NCBI RefSeq assembly: GCF_000143535.2
Contig: NC_037314.1
Coordinates: forward strand, 1,674,001-1,738,000
Source: Botrytis cinerea B05.10
Taxonomy: Eukaryota > Ascomycota > Leotiomycetes > Helotiales > Sclerotiniaceae
Direction of reading: 5' to 3'
Length of the DNA stretch: 64,000 bases
In this document: piece by piece, positions 1-13,947 of the stretch
Layout: each line of letters starts with the position of its first letter
Position numbering within the stretch: the stretch's first letter is position 1
Notes under the pieces: generated by a model
Database searches by the model: none
Seen by the model: only the letters and a program-made list of their open reading frames with translations
What the model was told of the DNA's origin: nothing
Translations under genes and position numbers: made by a program

Positions 1-3000
1 AACCATGCTCTATCCATAGGTATACAATTGATATTATCACACAAAAATTTACAACCAAACTCCGCTATATTACTACATTATCTATCCTTTGTAGACAGTC
101 CAATTCTAGACCACTTAGTACTAATGACGATCGCATTTCCTCACATCTTTGACGCAAGATGAGCCACTCCAATACTTGAAGCTGGGATTTCGTAGAGATA
201 TCTATTTTTAGTATCATTCCAAGATGCAAACAAATCAATGATGGAAAATCCTATGATACACCGTCCCAGAAAGTGCAATCCACAACGGTCCAATCACATA
301 TCCGTTTACCAAAATTTGAAACGTCGCGTGCCAAGCTGACATATACAACAACTATGTGGGGATTGGAAAAAAGACGTCACTCGATATCGAGTAATTTCAG
401 AGATCGTGAGCTGTGCACTAGTTCAAGTCTTAGCATCATACAATGAACATCGATCCTGACAAATAGCTTGAGAACAGAAGCCACCTACTCAGGTAATCAA
501 AAGTATGCTTGGAAAACCCATATCTTGACGCTCGCTGCCTATGAATTTAGCATGGCGACGTTAAGTTGACATTAGCATTCCGGTATTTGAAATTCCATAC
601 TGGCAGTTCGCTAGCTGGTGAAATCACTTAATCATTTTTCCAATTTAGCACCTGGTGCTCTCCTGCGTCAACAACGGTTCTACGCTATATTCTGACCCTA
701 GAAATAATCGAGCCAAGTCTAGACTCTAGATACATCTTTGGCGTGATCTTCATAATTGATAATGCTATATAAAGTTAATATGCACCACCTATGTGACCAT
801 ACTCTGGCTATCGAAGTTGATCAACCGGTTTCCTCGAATCAGATGTATTTAAAAATTGAACCATTTCATCATGATAATCATTCGAAAAGTGTACATATCA
901 TTGACATCGGTAACAAACATGAATTATATCAAATCTCGGGGTCCTTAACTTTCATTTGACACTCCTACACTGCCGGCTTGCCGAGATCTCGACAATTTTA
1001 AGGAAACTATGAAATTCCCATTCATGACTAGTTGGCAGCTAATCGTCTACTAAAGTTTAACCGGGCTACGGGAGATGCTAGCTTTTCGGAAGACAGATTT
1101 CAAATTGTCAATAATAGAAAAACGTCATTATTTCTTTTGTAACATACAAAGGAGGGATCCCCCGAAAGTTGAGTCATTCCATATCTCAATCTACTTATTT
1201 TCATTCTCATTCCGTCTATCTGCTCGCTCACTCAAGACAAATCTTCTTCAAGCATTGTTCCTTCTCAATTGCTTATGATGCGGGATACACCTACTCGCAT
1301 TGAGCCTTCTCGTTCTCAGTTTTCGCAACGCCTTCGCTAGCGTGCTCAGAGACGAGGCAACGCCGATAATGGGGTCGTGAACATTTTCAAATTCTCCCGG
1401 AGACCCAAGTCAACCTAGAAACAGAAGTCTAATTGATGTGGTTGTTCAAATCACACATTTCAACGCATTTCCTGCATCTTATTCGCACAGTATACGTCAG
1501 TAAAGCGACGGAGATGATTTACAAAGAGATAGTACGTTCATGAACCTCTAAATGAGAGATCCAACACTGTGAGGGGAATTCAAGCGAGATACTGCCAGCA
1601 CTAGTATGTTACTCACACCCAAAAAGCGTCAAGATCGACGCTGATGTTGATGCTGATCCGGAGTTCGATACCATTCACCAGAGGCGACATGACAGGATTA
1701 CAAAGCTGGATTTGATACCGAACTGAACATGAAACGTGAAGTATGAATTGAACCGGGGCCGCACGCTAGAACCGGACAATAAAGTCTAGGTGCTGCATAT
1801 ATGGAGCACCTTCAACAACTATAACAATAGGATACATTCAAGATCTCAGTTACTCATTTCGCATAACTCACCAAAAGAGAGGAAGAGAAATTAAACCCTT
1901 ACAAGGTCCTACCTCTTCTCAACTCACAACAACATACTCGAGCTTGAAATTTTGCCATTAGAGAATCCTCGGTACCCAAAGTCCAAACTTTGAGTCTTTG
2001 ACAGAAGAAGTCACAAGTGATGAATGTTATCGATCCCCGTCTATCTACACGCAGCAACATATTGGGGTTAGAGATACCAGCCGTGTTGTTTCTACCATTT
2101 GACTCTCAAGGAAAGTAATATTGATTACTACAGAAGATCCTAGGGACACAATTCGACTCCTCAAACTGGATGGAGATCCTTTATACATATCCACTTCTTT
2201 ATCGAACCCTAATCATATTCATCTGTTTTACCTTTCCACAACATACTAACAAGGACAATAAGAAATCTGTACTTCAAACAAACGTATTCGTCTTGCATAT
2301 CCAAGTTGAGGGTGTGAACATGATGGAATAAGAGGACAGGAGAGACTTCGTTGAAGAATATACCAGAGGAAATAGTCAGCAGATGTTGAAGAAAAGATAT
2401 CTACTTTTTCATTCGCTAAGTCGATTATTATGTCTCACATACAGATACAACAATATAAAAACCTAATTTACTACTCTATCTATAACGTAGTGTGGCTTAA
2501 TCCCAGACTAAAGTAATGAAGCCACGGGTACTTAGGTAAATATGATGCTAGAAATTAGTCCAATCTTTAATACTCGCTAAAGCTCTACAGATGACCTCTT
2601 TCATTATTTCTTGCCCTTATTATCGATATCCTCGCTTAAAGATTTCTATGTGATGGATTCCTGTAGTATTACACATCGTACTAATAAAAAATACTATTTT
2701 ATTCTATTTTCCATTTCCTCTGCAGGCTCTCATCACCATGGAGCTATTCTCTTCCTCCTCAAAATTGCTCTTCTCTTTCCCTCTTTGACATTGTATCTTG
2801 TTACATATCTATTTTACCTCGTGTCCCCTATATGAATCCGAAAATTCTGTATTCTTATATATACCACTTTCACTTTCACCGAATCCCTTGAGTGGCTTCA
2901 TTACAATATCACATCATAGTAACGCTATATTAACCCTCATTTATCTTCATTTTCATTGTGATAATCAAGATCTGTGCAGTATCAATCTAATTCCATCTTC

Positions 3001-4090
3001 ATCATTCAAAAATCGGCACGTACGATACATACCTCGTTCTCAATAGCCTGTATTTCAAACTTCTATTCATACAGTCATATTGAGATTTCTACTTGCTCTA
3101 TACCCAGACTCCAGATCTGTACTTACACCACCTTGCGTATCGGCATATGAAATATGATCAGTTCTAAAAATAAAATAAAAATCATCATCATGTCATTAAA
3201 ATATCAATAGCATCAAAGTCGCTATGCTATATACATATGTAACCCTCACATTATATTCGCTTCTACAAACACCATTCTCACCATTCCCCTTTTCTACCCC
3301 GTTCATTCCTCTACCTCACAGCTGGCGCACGCCTTCCCAACACTATCCCATCATCATCTCTTTTCCTTATCTCACAACTCTCCTTAACCAACATCAGAAT
3401 CATCTCCCCCAGTAACCTCCACACATCAGAAAAGTAATCTGTCCTACCGATGATGATAATCTCTTGACTGAATAATCACAGCTAGTAATCCACGCTCCCA
3501 TTTATATATTTTTCTAAACAATCGTCTTGATTGTCAATCTCGACTTTATCTTTATATTTCTATCCTTACTCTTGTTATGCTTCCTCTGGGCAGGTTACCA
3601 ATGATAGTATGTAGTATGTTTGTGTAGTCCTCCATCAACCCCTGAAAATATCACTCACAAAGACGATTCGAGCGGAGAACTTCCCCATTCTATCTCCTAT
3701 CTCCTATGCAAAAAGAGCGACGGGGAAGGATACAGCACAAAATCTCTATTCTTGAATCCCCATACCCATTTCTCTCCTCTTCACAGCGGCAAACATATAC
3801 ACCTCTTCTTTCCCATCTCTCATATCTCGCGTCTCCACCCCCCAATTTCCACATCCAAAACCCAAGACAGCCCCCCTCCCCCCCTCCAAAAACCAAAGAA
3901 CATAAATACCAATAAACAAGTACTTCATACAAGCAAGACAAAAGAACTATCAGTCAAATACCCATAGATAATGTTAATACTAATATCAATATCTTAATAT
4001 ACATATATACACATAGATACAAACACCATTCCACCACTTCACCACTCCCCTCCACCCACCATCATCCCATCCATCTCAAATAACCCCTTA

Positions 4091-4125
4091 TATACATATA
4101 CATATACACATACACATACACATAC
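4091..4125. repeat. ATACAC/ATACAT microsatellite
   Basis: This is an alternating TATACA/TACACA tract of about 35 nt in the C+A-rich intergenic stretch. Confidence 0.85.
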
Positions 4126-4176
4126 CTAACCTGCAGCTGAATCACCAACCCAACCCACAAATCCCCCACAACCAAG

Positions 4177-4203
4177 CCAATACTCCCAATACTCCCAATA
4201 CTC
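4177..4203. repeat. 9-bp tandem repeat, three copies
   Basis: Three perfect head-to-tail copies of CCAATACTC are followed by a partial fourth (CCAAT). A short AGCC tetranucleotide run follows at about 4259-4275. Confidence 0.85.
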
Positions 4204-5001
4204 CCAATTCAACATTCCAAACCCAAACAGATCACCAACACGACCGAACACCAACCAACCAGCCAGCCAGCCATCAACCACCCACCATTACGAACATTCA
4301 AAACCACACGAATGAACAAATCCACATGCTCCAGATTCTCGAATCGTGAAAGTGAGATGAAATCCACAAACTCCACCATCTTCTCAGGTTCACATGATGA
4401 ACAGACAGGCCGCCGAGCTACCTACACTATCAAAGCATCGCGAAACCATCTGTCAAACCACCTGTTATATTCCACCAATGCGACAACAAGCCCATTGACT
4501 TTCTTCTCAGGACTCGCATGTGAGCGACTATCAGAATCCACATACCATGTACACCCGAGCTTCCCTACATCTACCTTCAATCGTATCCCCGCTCCCAGAA
4601 GCGGCCACTTAGCTCTTCTCCAACCGCGTCTTACGTTCATGCCTTTTAGTATGTGAGAACTGATGAATCGATGAACAGGCAGATATATCAGGGCATCCAT
4701 TCAGAGTTATATCAATCATTAAATGCAGATCCAAATCACGCAAAGAGAATGCAAGTATCGCAAAATACAGAAATGGTAACATTCCGTCATCTGTCAATGA
4801 AAAGAAGATAGTAATGTATGCATTGTTTCATTAACACGACGTCAAAAATCCTATCACCAACCAATCCTCAAGTACGACTACGCCATGATGCGACGAAAGA
4901 ATCAAAACGCCTCAGACAATCATATCAAATCACACGTAAGAACCACCGATATTGTATTATCTTCCATTCAACCCATTTCCTTTCCTTGTCTCTGAGCCTC
5001 A

Positions 5002-6652
5002 TCAGATTAACCCCGCTCTTGCTGCCTCCCCACCTCCATCTCCAAGTACTTCCTCCATCCTAGCCTTCCCCTTACCAATACCACCTTCACCAACTCCCAT
5101 CCTCCTTGCCACATATCTTTGTGCTATAACTCCCACACCTAAACTCAATGTCTCTTCCACCCATTCTGCAACCCATTCGCGCGGATCTACTCCTCCGCTC
5201 TCTATAATTTGTTGAATCTCCTCTGGCAATCCTGCATGCGCATTCTCTGATTCTGCACCGAAGAACCCTGACTTCTCTTTAGAGGGTGAAGATGTGGAGG
5301 TTGGAGTTAAGGGAGCTGGGGCATCGAGCCATTGAATCCATTTAGCAGGAATAGCTTGAGTAAGTGTATAGAAAGTGATGCTATGGATTGGATCTTGAAG
5401 GTAAATAGCGAAAGAAATTAATTCATCTGGTTTTGGTTTTTCGTCAACCACGCCTCCTTCTGCCTCTTTTACTGGACCTCCTTGGAACAAATCTTCTGGT
5501 GCTTCATGGGTAATCGCTTGGACGGCCATGAAAATATCGCTGCTGCGAACTGGATTTGATTCGCTAAGATCTTCGGTAGCTCGCTGAGCTGCGAGTTCGA
5601 GTCCACCATGCGCATCAAAATATTCCTTCGAATAAGCTTCTGCGCTTACGCGGACGAGTTTCGTTCCTTCGATAAGTCCTTTGACGGAACCAATATCACG
5701 ATTGTCGGTTCCTACGCGCCACCACGGTCCATCACTCCATCCTGCATTGCCTCCAGTATATCCAGCCTCGGATGCGCGACGTGCTGTAGATTCGTGACCA
5801 CGCTGAATGACAAGCAGATCTCCTCCCTCAACTTGGGCCATCACACGAGAGAATGTAGAATAGATGAGAGGGTCGAGAGAAGGATATCCAATAAAATCAT
5901 GAGTGATATGGATTTGGAGTCGTTCGTGGGACGAAATGGGTGGTGCGATAGTATGAAGAATGTTTGTAAAGGTTGGAAGAGCTCTAGATGTCAACTCACC
6001 ACCTGCGATATTAATTAGCACTTCCTCTCACTTTCCAAATTCTTCGAGTCAAAATCTTACCAAAGCCTCTAAGAACTCCAACGTTTCCTTTGACTTGTTC
6101 TGCCCATCGTTTAGCTTCTTCATTTTGTTGTATTTCCTTCACTGCAGCTTGAGCATGGTTGACTGCTGCACTAGCTGTTGCTGTTGCTGTTGCAAAGACA
6201 CTTCCCCATGACCATCCTCCACCCGCTGAAGGGGCTTCAGTAGCAGCCTGAGCAATTGGAGCTTTCTTTTCCGCTTCTGGAAGATCGCTACTAGTTGCTG
6301 AAGGGGTAAAACTAGTATGAAATGATCGAGTGCTGTCAACAGATTTCCGGGGCAAAGTAGGTTTCTCCTCGCTTGATCTGTCCTCACTTTTGCGAGATGC
6401 TGGTGGCGGGGTTGCTGTGTTTGAACGTTTCACCTGTTGAATTCGTGGAGTATGTGGTCGACTTGGTTGCTGTGCTCCAAGGTTTTCCAGTTCCGCAAGC
6501 AGATCTTGTTCTGATTGAGATGGTTGTTTTGTTTTATGTGATTTTGCAGCTCCCTTGGAAGCAGGTGCTTTAACTTTAACCTCGTCAATGCCTTCCAAAA
6601 GCTCATTCAATTCGTCATCAGTTGGGGCTGGCTTTGATTTCTTTGAAGCCAT
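5002..6652 (-). CDS. mtc1: MTC1-like protein (DUF5427)
   Basis: Two-exon model: exon 1 6652-6061, intron 6060-6003 (GTAAGA...GCAG, 58 nt), exon 2 6002-5002, giving about 530 residues. The start is the first ATG of the frame and is followed by a Lys-rich N-terminus. The N-terminal 150 residues are low-complexity and polar (Ser/Pro/Lys), followed by a Gly-Trp segment (GGGWSWGSVF), an Ala/Thr-rich helix, and a long ordered domain with VEGGDLLVIQRG, the Trp-rich GWSDGPWWRVG and FAIYLQDPIHSITFYTLTQ. This architecture is that of the fungal family named maintenance of telomere capping 1 (DUF5427), about 480-600 residues in other fungi. In yeast the gene interacts genetically with telomere capping and the product is associated with COPI vesicles; its biochemical role is unknown. 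It diverges from the AT-hook gene across a 681-bp spacer. Confidence 0.85.
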
Positions 6653-7333
6653 GGTTGTAAGTGGTGTATCAATTGGTGAGCAGTATCAGAGCAGGCCGAA
6701 TGATGATTGAAAGGCTTTGCCGGTTGTGGAATGATGGGACCCGTCAGAAGAATGACACAACAAGTGACATTTGCTTTGCTTGTCAACTGTCTTATGAAGC
6801 TCTATTTTGACGTTATTGATAAAGCAAATAATGAAGGTCTCACTCAACACGAACATCCATCAACATTCATTGATATGGAGCAAGGCTAACGTAGCCTTGG
6901 ACCCGTCTGTGATTGGCTCCAGCCACAGTTGAGGCGTTTAAGCACCGAGCGCCGCCATCTAACATTTCACGAAAGCCGCAAACCCCAAATTGAATCGAAA
7001 TAACCTTTTTAAAGCAGTAAAATGAGAATCTGACCGACTACGATACTTTTGAACAACAATAGCTTTATGTCTTAAAAATAGCATGTAGTTGATCATCGAT
7101 ACCTCTTGCTAATTCTCCTATAAAGTTTCCAAATCAATTTGTACCCCTTTCCTCCAAACATTTTGGTACCGGTACACATTTTCTTCCGGTTGCATATAGA
7201 GCTGCAAAACTCAAGTTTGAGACCTTGTGGACAAAAACTCGAAACTCTTTGGGTTGAAGCCAGCACAACACACCGTGTTGGTTTCATTTTCTTCGAATCA
7301 ATCCATTGAGAAAACTTTGGATTTCTCCTCAAT
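6653..7333. promoter_or_regulatory. Shared divergent promoter region
   Basis: The 681-bp gap lies between the start codons of the MTC1-like gene (leftward) and the AT-hook gene (rightward), so it must hold both promoters and 5' UTRs. I see no definite TATA box or known operator, and the open frames inside it carry no motif. Confidence 0.5.
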
Positions 7334-10293
7334 ATGGCGCGAACTAAAGTTCCTCCTATTGCGACCCAAGATTGTACTTCTCATATTGGGAAAGGAGTTG
7401 GTTCTTCCGAGTCTCAAGAAACTTCGTCCAGCTCTTTTACATCATTTTCCTCAACCCCCATATGCCCCAATTGCAGTAATACATTTGCTAAACTATCAGA
7501 TATGGTGAGTCTATCTTTATATAAATCCCTCCCCTTGGCCTCGATCACTTGCTTGATGCTCATAAAACGTAGGACTTTCGTAGTCACGTGGCTGCATGTA
7601 GTCGGCCGTCCACAGCGGAATCAGTAGGAACTATCACTACTTCAGGTAGTTCTCTATCACCACCTCCTACTTCACATGAGAATGTATATGCTACAGCAAA
7701 ATATTTATCCAGCAAAGATGGGCCGAGACCAGATTTGCATTTCGACTACAATGCAGCTCAAGAGCCTGCTATTGCCGTCGCTGGCGCCGACGAAGAAGAT
7801 TTTGATGCAGACGATCATGATCTGATTCAACCATATATCAATCCAAATTCTGAATTCGACTACTATGATCAAGTCGAAGGTCATGAAGAACATGACGTAG
7901 ACATCAATGATCCAGATATTGGTCTGAAGTTCAAATATCCCAAACTCCCCCCGATGGAGCACTTCGAAAAATACCTTAAGAATCCTAGCGAAATGCCATA
8001 TGATGAACTTTACAAAAGAGCTGCGATTGTTAGCACAGTAAGTCACCGTCGCTACTTCTTTTCCCGAAGTTTCCTTTCTGATGCCACATTTGATATCGTG
8101 CTTCATACTGTGTGGGGTCGGGTAGAAGAACAGGATTAACAATTCCAACAGACTGTTTTAGCCGCCTGGCAAAGGGAGTTTGATGCAATTGACGAAGAAA
8201 TTTACGCATATGAATCCCAGGAGAAAGAACGACTTCAAATGGAAAAAGAAGCCGAGAAAGCTGTAGAAGAGGCAGACAAACTTAACGAGCAATTGGACAG
8301 AGATGGTCTGGCAGCTACTGCGAAACGTTTCGCGGTGGAACTGAAATCAAAGGCTCCAGAATGGACAGATTTCATAAATCAGTATGATAAAAACAATGAA
8401 TTTCGTCTACGCCTCGAGAGTCTCCGGGACCCACAATTCAGAGCCAAACTTCAACGACAAGCTTTCGTTAGAGCGCAAGAGAAGCAAAAACTTAGGCAAA
8501 AGGAACTCAAGGAGTCAAATAAGCTAAAACTTCTCAACGAGCCATTGCCTGAGATCAAATTGACTAAAGAAGAGATAGAAGCCGAGAAAAGAAAAGCAGG
8601 ACGTCTGATAGATCCCACAAAGTGGGATGATATGAAGCAAGCAGAGGTATACGGTTTCGAATATTCTTCCCACCCAAAACATGTTGGTGCGCAACCAATC
8701 CCATCGGCCTCTAGAAAGCGTGGTCTGGGTGAAATAGATATGAGTGAAGGTAGAAGTGGTCGAGCTCAACGAATGGCCACTAGGAAAATGTACGATCAAA
8801 GTACACCAGAGGACGAATCGGACGGGTTACCAGCCAAGCGACAACGCAAGGCCCGAGTTCTTGATGATGCTATTGGAGAGTTATCAAAGACTCCTCGAAA
8901 ACAAAGCCGAAGTCAAACCCCCATCAGAAGAACCTTTCCATCGGGAAAACCTATTGGAAGGCCACCAAAGTCTCTGTCAAAGCTCAAGGATGTTCAGCTT
9001 GCATCTGGCGAAGATGAGCCGATACTCGAAAATGAATCTATTAAGGACGATGATATTTCTCGACATCTCCTACCAGCCGAACAGGAACAACTACAGCAAT
9101 CAGCCGAATTACTTGTCAACCAAATCGCCGACGAATTACCCGTTGAACCGGTTGTAAAAAAGAAGCATGCAGGTGGTAGGCCACGGAAGCATCCGCTTCC
9201 TGTTCCTGCTCCTGTGGCTGTTGTTGACATTATAAACCCCGCAGAACAAATTACTACAGCAGTATCCGAGACTCCTGCGGCAATCGTACCTCCTATCAAG
9301 CCGAGGGCTAAAGTTATCAAACCAAAGAAGCAACCAGCCAAGTCAGCCAAATCCGGTGGTCGGGTCAAGAAGGAAGCTAATGTCGAACCAAGTGCCGAAA
9401 CTGAAGAAGAAAATGCAATCTTACCAACAACCGAACACGATGATGACTCAGATTCAGACGCAACTGAGGCAATCAATTCAAGGCGCAACAGCTCATCATC
9501 GCAGTCAACTATCTCTTCTTATGGTAATCGTCCAACCAACCGTTCTTCAACCCTTGAGCAGACCCTAACATGTGAACCTCGAATAGCTACTCGAAATCGT
9601 GCAGCAGCATCTGTCGAAAAGTCAACTTCAATCCAAGAGTCCCCCAAGAAAGTTGTACGAGGGAAGCGTAATAGTAGATCGAGCGAAACTCCTGTCGCTA
9701 ATTCTCAGTTACCAAAGGCACGGAAGCCGCGTGGAAAACAGGCAACGATTGAGGAGGATGAAGAAGTGGAACCGTCACATGAACCAATCATCAAAAAGGA
9801 AGCAACTCCGGCCGCAAATCCAATCATCTCACCATCATCGTCCCGAACTAAGCGCAAGCGAACAGCTGAAGTCAATTCTGACGCGCCAACAGCTCAAAGT
9901 GCCTCCCCTACCAAGAAGGCTCGTAAAGGTCGTCCTACTAAATCTTCATCAGCACCCTCTGAGGGGCCTCTTATTATTTCGGCATCATCATCAAAAATCA
10001 AGATAAACAAGAGAGCTAAAGGACCTCTTGCAAGAATTCTTCCACCTCGTGAACCCAGCACTCGAGCTCGTCGGGCTCCAAAAGCCATCCGAAATAATGA
10101 TGATGCTGACGAGGATGAAGAGGATGAAGATGAGTTGCAAATGCCAGCAACGGAATATGAAAGGTATCAAGCTTTGGCTGATCCAAGGAGTCCCATTACT
10201 CTGGGAAAGAGGATTCGAAAAAGTGTCATTGATTTAAGAACAGCGATGGAAGGCGGAGATGACGAAGATGGTGATGACGAGTTTGAGGGGTGA
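7334..10293 (+). CDS. AT-hook nuclear protein with C2HC finger
   Basis: Three-exon model: 7334-7504, 7573-8037, 8152-10293; both introns (68 and 114 nt) are phase 0 with GTGAGT/GTAAGT donors; about 925 residues. Near the N-terminus is C44-x2-C47-x14-H62-x3-C66, a C2HC arrangement resembling UBZ-type or Rad18-like fingers, completed only after splicing of intron 1. Residues about 195-390 are acidic then strongly helical and charged (Glu/Lys/Arg-rich, probably coiled coil). The C-terminal half is basic and disordered, with AT-hook-like cores GRPPK (about residue 480), GRPRK (about 553) and GRPTK (about 805), several basic clusters and an acidic tail (DDEDGDDEFEG). The features imply a chromatin or DNA-binding role in the nucleus; I do not recognise a named family, and the DNA-binding role is inferred only from the AT hooks. 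Confidence 0.75.
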
Positions 10294-11765
10294 TTGGGTT
10301 TGAAACATTCCGTCACTCTCATTATCATGGCCAACCTCCCCAATGATATGAATGTCTGTGTTTTTGGGTTTTGACATTCATTCTATCATTTCATCTTCAA
10401 GTTTCGAACCTTCACTCAAATCAATAGCCTTGTATTACAACTCACTCAAACTTGGCGAAACACCGAAACCCTACGATTCTTGCTACCATTCTCAATTGCA
10501 AAAAGACGATCTTCTTTTGGTATGGATGCCATCGATCAAATTCAAATCAACCAAGAAGGCCTCGAAACAACCAATTCAGGCCCTTTTAACGACAAACGAC
10601 TGTTCTATACAACAACACGCACATAAATTGAACGAACCTCACGAGGTGCCCCTGTTATATTTTCTTTCTTTTTGACTTAGCATCGTGTATCTATCCTTGT
10701 CCATAATTAGTACACGAGAACCATTACACGGCGGCGCTCTTTTTTGGTGTCCAGCGCAAGAATTGGATTTTACTTTCATTTTATATAAGCGAAAACACGG
10801 ATGAATTAACTGTGTAATTATGGTCATTGTCTTACTGGTACAATGGCTGGACGGAAAGGGTATCTGTATTTCTTAATGAATATATGAGTATGGACTCGGA
10901 TTGTGCGTGCATATATATGCATTGGAAGGTTTTCGGGGTTGGGATAAACGGGGTTTTTCTGTTTACACATAAATCTTATGGTTTTGGAGTTTTGGTCCCG
11001 CGACATTCAATTTTTTCCCTCTCTCTTTTTTTGTGCATAGGATTATAGGAATACATGGTGTCGGTATATATTTCACGTCTGGGAATATAGAGAAATCACG
11101 CAACAAATATGGAATAATTGAAACTCGACCAAATCTCTGATTTCTTGGCTACAAGGATAACACGATATATGCTTCTGTATACATTGAAAGTTAGACTTGT
11201 ATCTTGGCGTGTGAATATGTTGTTGACGTACTCAAGGGGTAGGTACAAATTCTACCAGGAACGAGTTTGGAGCAACTGCACTTCTGTATCCCCCATTCAT
11301 GTCTGAAGGATATATACACCACAACGAAACTTCGCCAGCAAATTACTATAAAGAGCGAAAAAGATTGGACTAAACTTTTCACTTGAATCTAAGCCTGTCT
11401 GATGATTCGCCATTTGGTTCGGTTGGTCCAACTCACTTGATCTCCTCATCGTCATCGAGTTGAGTTGAGTTGAGTTGGAGAAAAAGATTTGTTTTGTTGA
11501 ATTGGGAGTTCTTAGGGTGTTTCATCCACTCTTGTGTATATATCTACGAGTATCCATAATCCGTGTTTATTTTTCATTACCTATAACTAACTATGTGTGT
11601 AATATGAAAATCGTCCATCTTCGTTACGTTCATTATGTGATATCCATATCCATGTACCTTTGTAAACATGAGATTACTATGCATCATCAATTTCATATGT
11701 CTCAGAACAGTCTCACGACCCAAACTACATGTTTAAATCCAATTATCCAATTATCCATCCATCCC
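10294..11765. other. Convergent intergenic region
   Basis: This is the 3' side of both neighbours and holds their 3' UTRs. It is AT-rich, with a GAGTT pentamer run near 11456-11478. No gene is supported. Confidence 0.6.
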
Positions 11766-13947
11766 TCAATGCATCGCAACTTGTTCGCCCCCACTTCGCC
11801 TCCCACCAAATCCACTCGCTGTCGAATTTCTCACTCCAAAAGCACTCGCCACAAAACCCACCCCTCCAAACGCCACGCAAAACCACAAGCCCGTACTGTA
11901 CTGCTCTAGATTTCCCTTCCCCTTATCCGTATCCACCGCCTGCACCACCGCGCTACTGAGCGCCAATCCGACACCGCTGCCAATTTGAAACGCGGTATTG
12001 ATCATGCCACCACAGAGACTCTTTACGCTCACAGGTACACTGCTCAGTAGGATAATTGTGCAGGAACAGTATACGATTGTGACGGCAGCGACGACGAGGA
12101 GAGAAGTGGGGAGGACGTGCGACCAGAAAGATGTAGAGGTTGAGGAGAGCAGTGCAGCGGGGATGGGTGATGCCATCATCATGAGCATGCCGATGAGAAG
12201 CACGTTTTTGGTGTTGTATCGTTCGAGAATCTTGCCGACGGACATGGAGAATATGAAGCCGGTAGCGCCCATAGGGAGGAAATAGAGAGCGGTGGTTCCG
12301 GGGGAGAGACGGTTTATTTCTTGCGCTATAAGGACGATGTAATAGAGGACTGTTTGGTAGCCGCCATAGCATACTTTAGTGTATGTGTTAGTACTTAAAA
12401 TTGCACTTTATGGGGGGGGAGAGAGGAGGGGGAGGGTGAAAGAATAGGTAAAAGGGAAAATCGCCAACATACCAAATCCCGAAATCCACAACGCGGCAAA
12501 ATTTTGTATTTTCCAAAGGGAAAGCGGCATAATCGGATGCGAAGTCCTCTTCTCCACATAGACAAAAATCCCCAAAACAGCCACCGACAGAATCAACAAA
12601 ACGATGATAAAAGCCTTACTCCATCCATACACACCTCCACTTGACAAAACGAACGAGAGCAAAATAAGTCCCCCCGTCGAGAGTCCCGCACCCAACAAAT
12701 CCAAACTCGGTTTCTCCTGCCCCTCCAACCGATCCTTCGGCAGAATAAACTGGCCCAAGACACCCAAACTCCCCGTCAACGCAGCAGAAACGTAGAAAAG
12801 GTATCTCCACCCCAGACTCCCCGTCAAGAACCCTCCAAAAATAAGGCCCGCGCAGAATCCCACCGCTCCCGAAGCCGCAAAGAACGATAACGCAATCGTA
12901 CGATCTTTAGCCACAAAATAAGAAGAAATGATTCCCACCGCAGAAGGAACCGTCATCGCGGCTCCAATCCCCTGTAGCGCGCGGAAAATAGCAAGTTGGA
13001 TAAACGACGTCGCGAAGCCATTTGCAATTGTCCAAATAGAAATCCAAAGCATCCCAATGCAGAAAATAAGTTTGCGTCCGAATCGATCACTTAACACACC
13101 AGCTAACAACAGGAATCCTCCAAAAGTTAATGTGTACGCACTAATCAGCCATTGTAAATCACTTGCTTTGGCTCCAAATTCTTTTTGGATGGCGGGTAAA
13201 CTGATGTTGACTCCAGTCATGAAAACGTTATCCATAAGTTGTGCCCCGCATGTTGTAACAAGAATGAGTGCACCGCGTAAACTTTTTACACTGCCGATGT
13301 CCGGGTATGAGGTTTCGGGCAGATTCCTCGATGGTTCTTCGACTTGTAGCTCGAAATATTCGCGTGGAGTGGCGCTTCCGCTTCCGCTTCCATTTGTAAG
13401 TCCCTGACCATTTAGATGCGAATGCAAACCTGGCGTGTTGACTGCCGAAGAAGGAGAAGGCGGACGAGTCGAATATGGCGTATTGAATTCGCTAGGTAAT
13501 TCTCTTATTGTACTAATAGGACCCGGTTTCGCGGCTTTGGGAAAAGATATCGTAGTATTATCCCTCTCCTTCCCAGAATCACCTTCTCTCGAAGATTCCC
13601 CATGCGATTCAAGATACGCATCCTGATGTCCACTAATAACGCTGGCTGTCCTCGTCAAGCTCTCCAGATCCTCTGCGTGGATACTATCGCGAAAGGCTAT
13701 CCGTCCAGATACATTTGAGCGGCGACGAGGTTGTGTTCCAATTCCTACACCTAAGCCCGCACTGTGCGGATCTTCATATTGAGAGTTTCTCCTTTCGGGA
13801 ATCGGAAGTGTGTTGTGTTGGCTGGTAGATGCTTCGCCGTTGGTGGCTGATATTGTGAAAACTATTAGCTCTGAAATTTTCTTGTCGAACTACAGAAATT
13901 TCCATTCCTGCATTGGCGAGGATGAAGGAGGATAACTTACGAGACAT
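11766..13947 (-). CDS. MFS drug:H+ antiporter, DHA2 type
   Basis: Three-exon model: 13947-13941 (ATG plus four bases), 13846-12473, 12373-11766, with introns of 94 and 99 nt; about 662 residues. The tiny first exon ends at a GTAAGT donor and joins in frame to a long open exon with no ATG of its own near its start, which fixes the start. The first 130 or so residues are a cytosolic Ser/Pro/Arg-rich tail. The transport domain shows DHA2 features: LQWLISAYTLTFGGFLLLAG, motif A GVLSDRFGRK after TM2, RALQGIGAAMTVPSA, a motif-C-like GAVGFCAGLIFGG, and late helices beginning YGGYQTVLYYIV. About 14 membrane segments fit. Relatives include Atr1-like exporters and ammonium-leak transporters; the substrate cannot be told from sequence. 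It is most likely in the plasma membrane. Confidence 0.85.

Larger units (their letters stand above)
1..5001. other. Gene-poor region, no supported gene
   Basis: No open frame here has recognisable protein motifs or can be extended by plausible splice sites. From about 2600 the plus strand becomes pyrimidine-rich and at 3770-4300 it is C+A-rich with simple repeats, as in promoters and UTRs of filamentous fungi. A minus-strand frame of 92 codons at 4422-4700 has a somewhat protein-like composition (Trp/Arg-rich), but it has no start context or family match and overlaps an equally long frame on the other strand. I do not call it a gene. Confidence 0.6.

Noticed and set aside
1267..1430. Short coding-like stretch with one stop near 1340
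   Set aside because: It reads M-R-D-T-P-T-R-I-E-P-S-R-S then a TAG after 20 codons; too short and without a recognisable family.
3620..3967. Pro/Ser-rich plus-strand frames around 3.6-4.0 kb
   Set aside because: They reflect a C+A-rich tract, and frames on both strands are open together.
12408..13658. Transporter start at 13658 (frame beginning MTRTASVISGHQ)
   Set aside because: The codon there is TTG and the same frame runs on upstream to a clear splice acceptor, with a four-base-plus-ATG first exon at 13947-13941. I used the spliced start.
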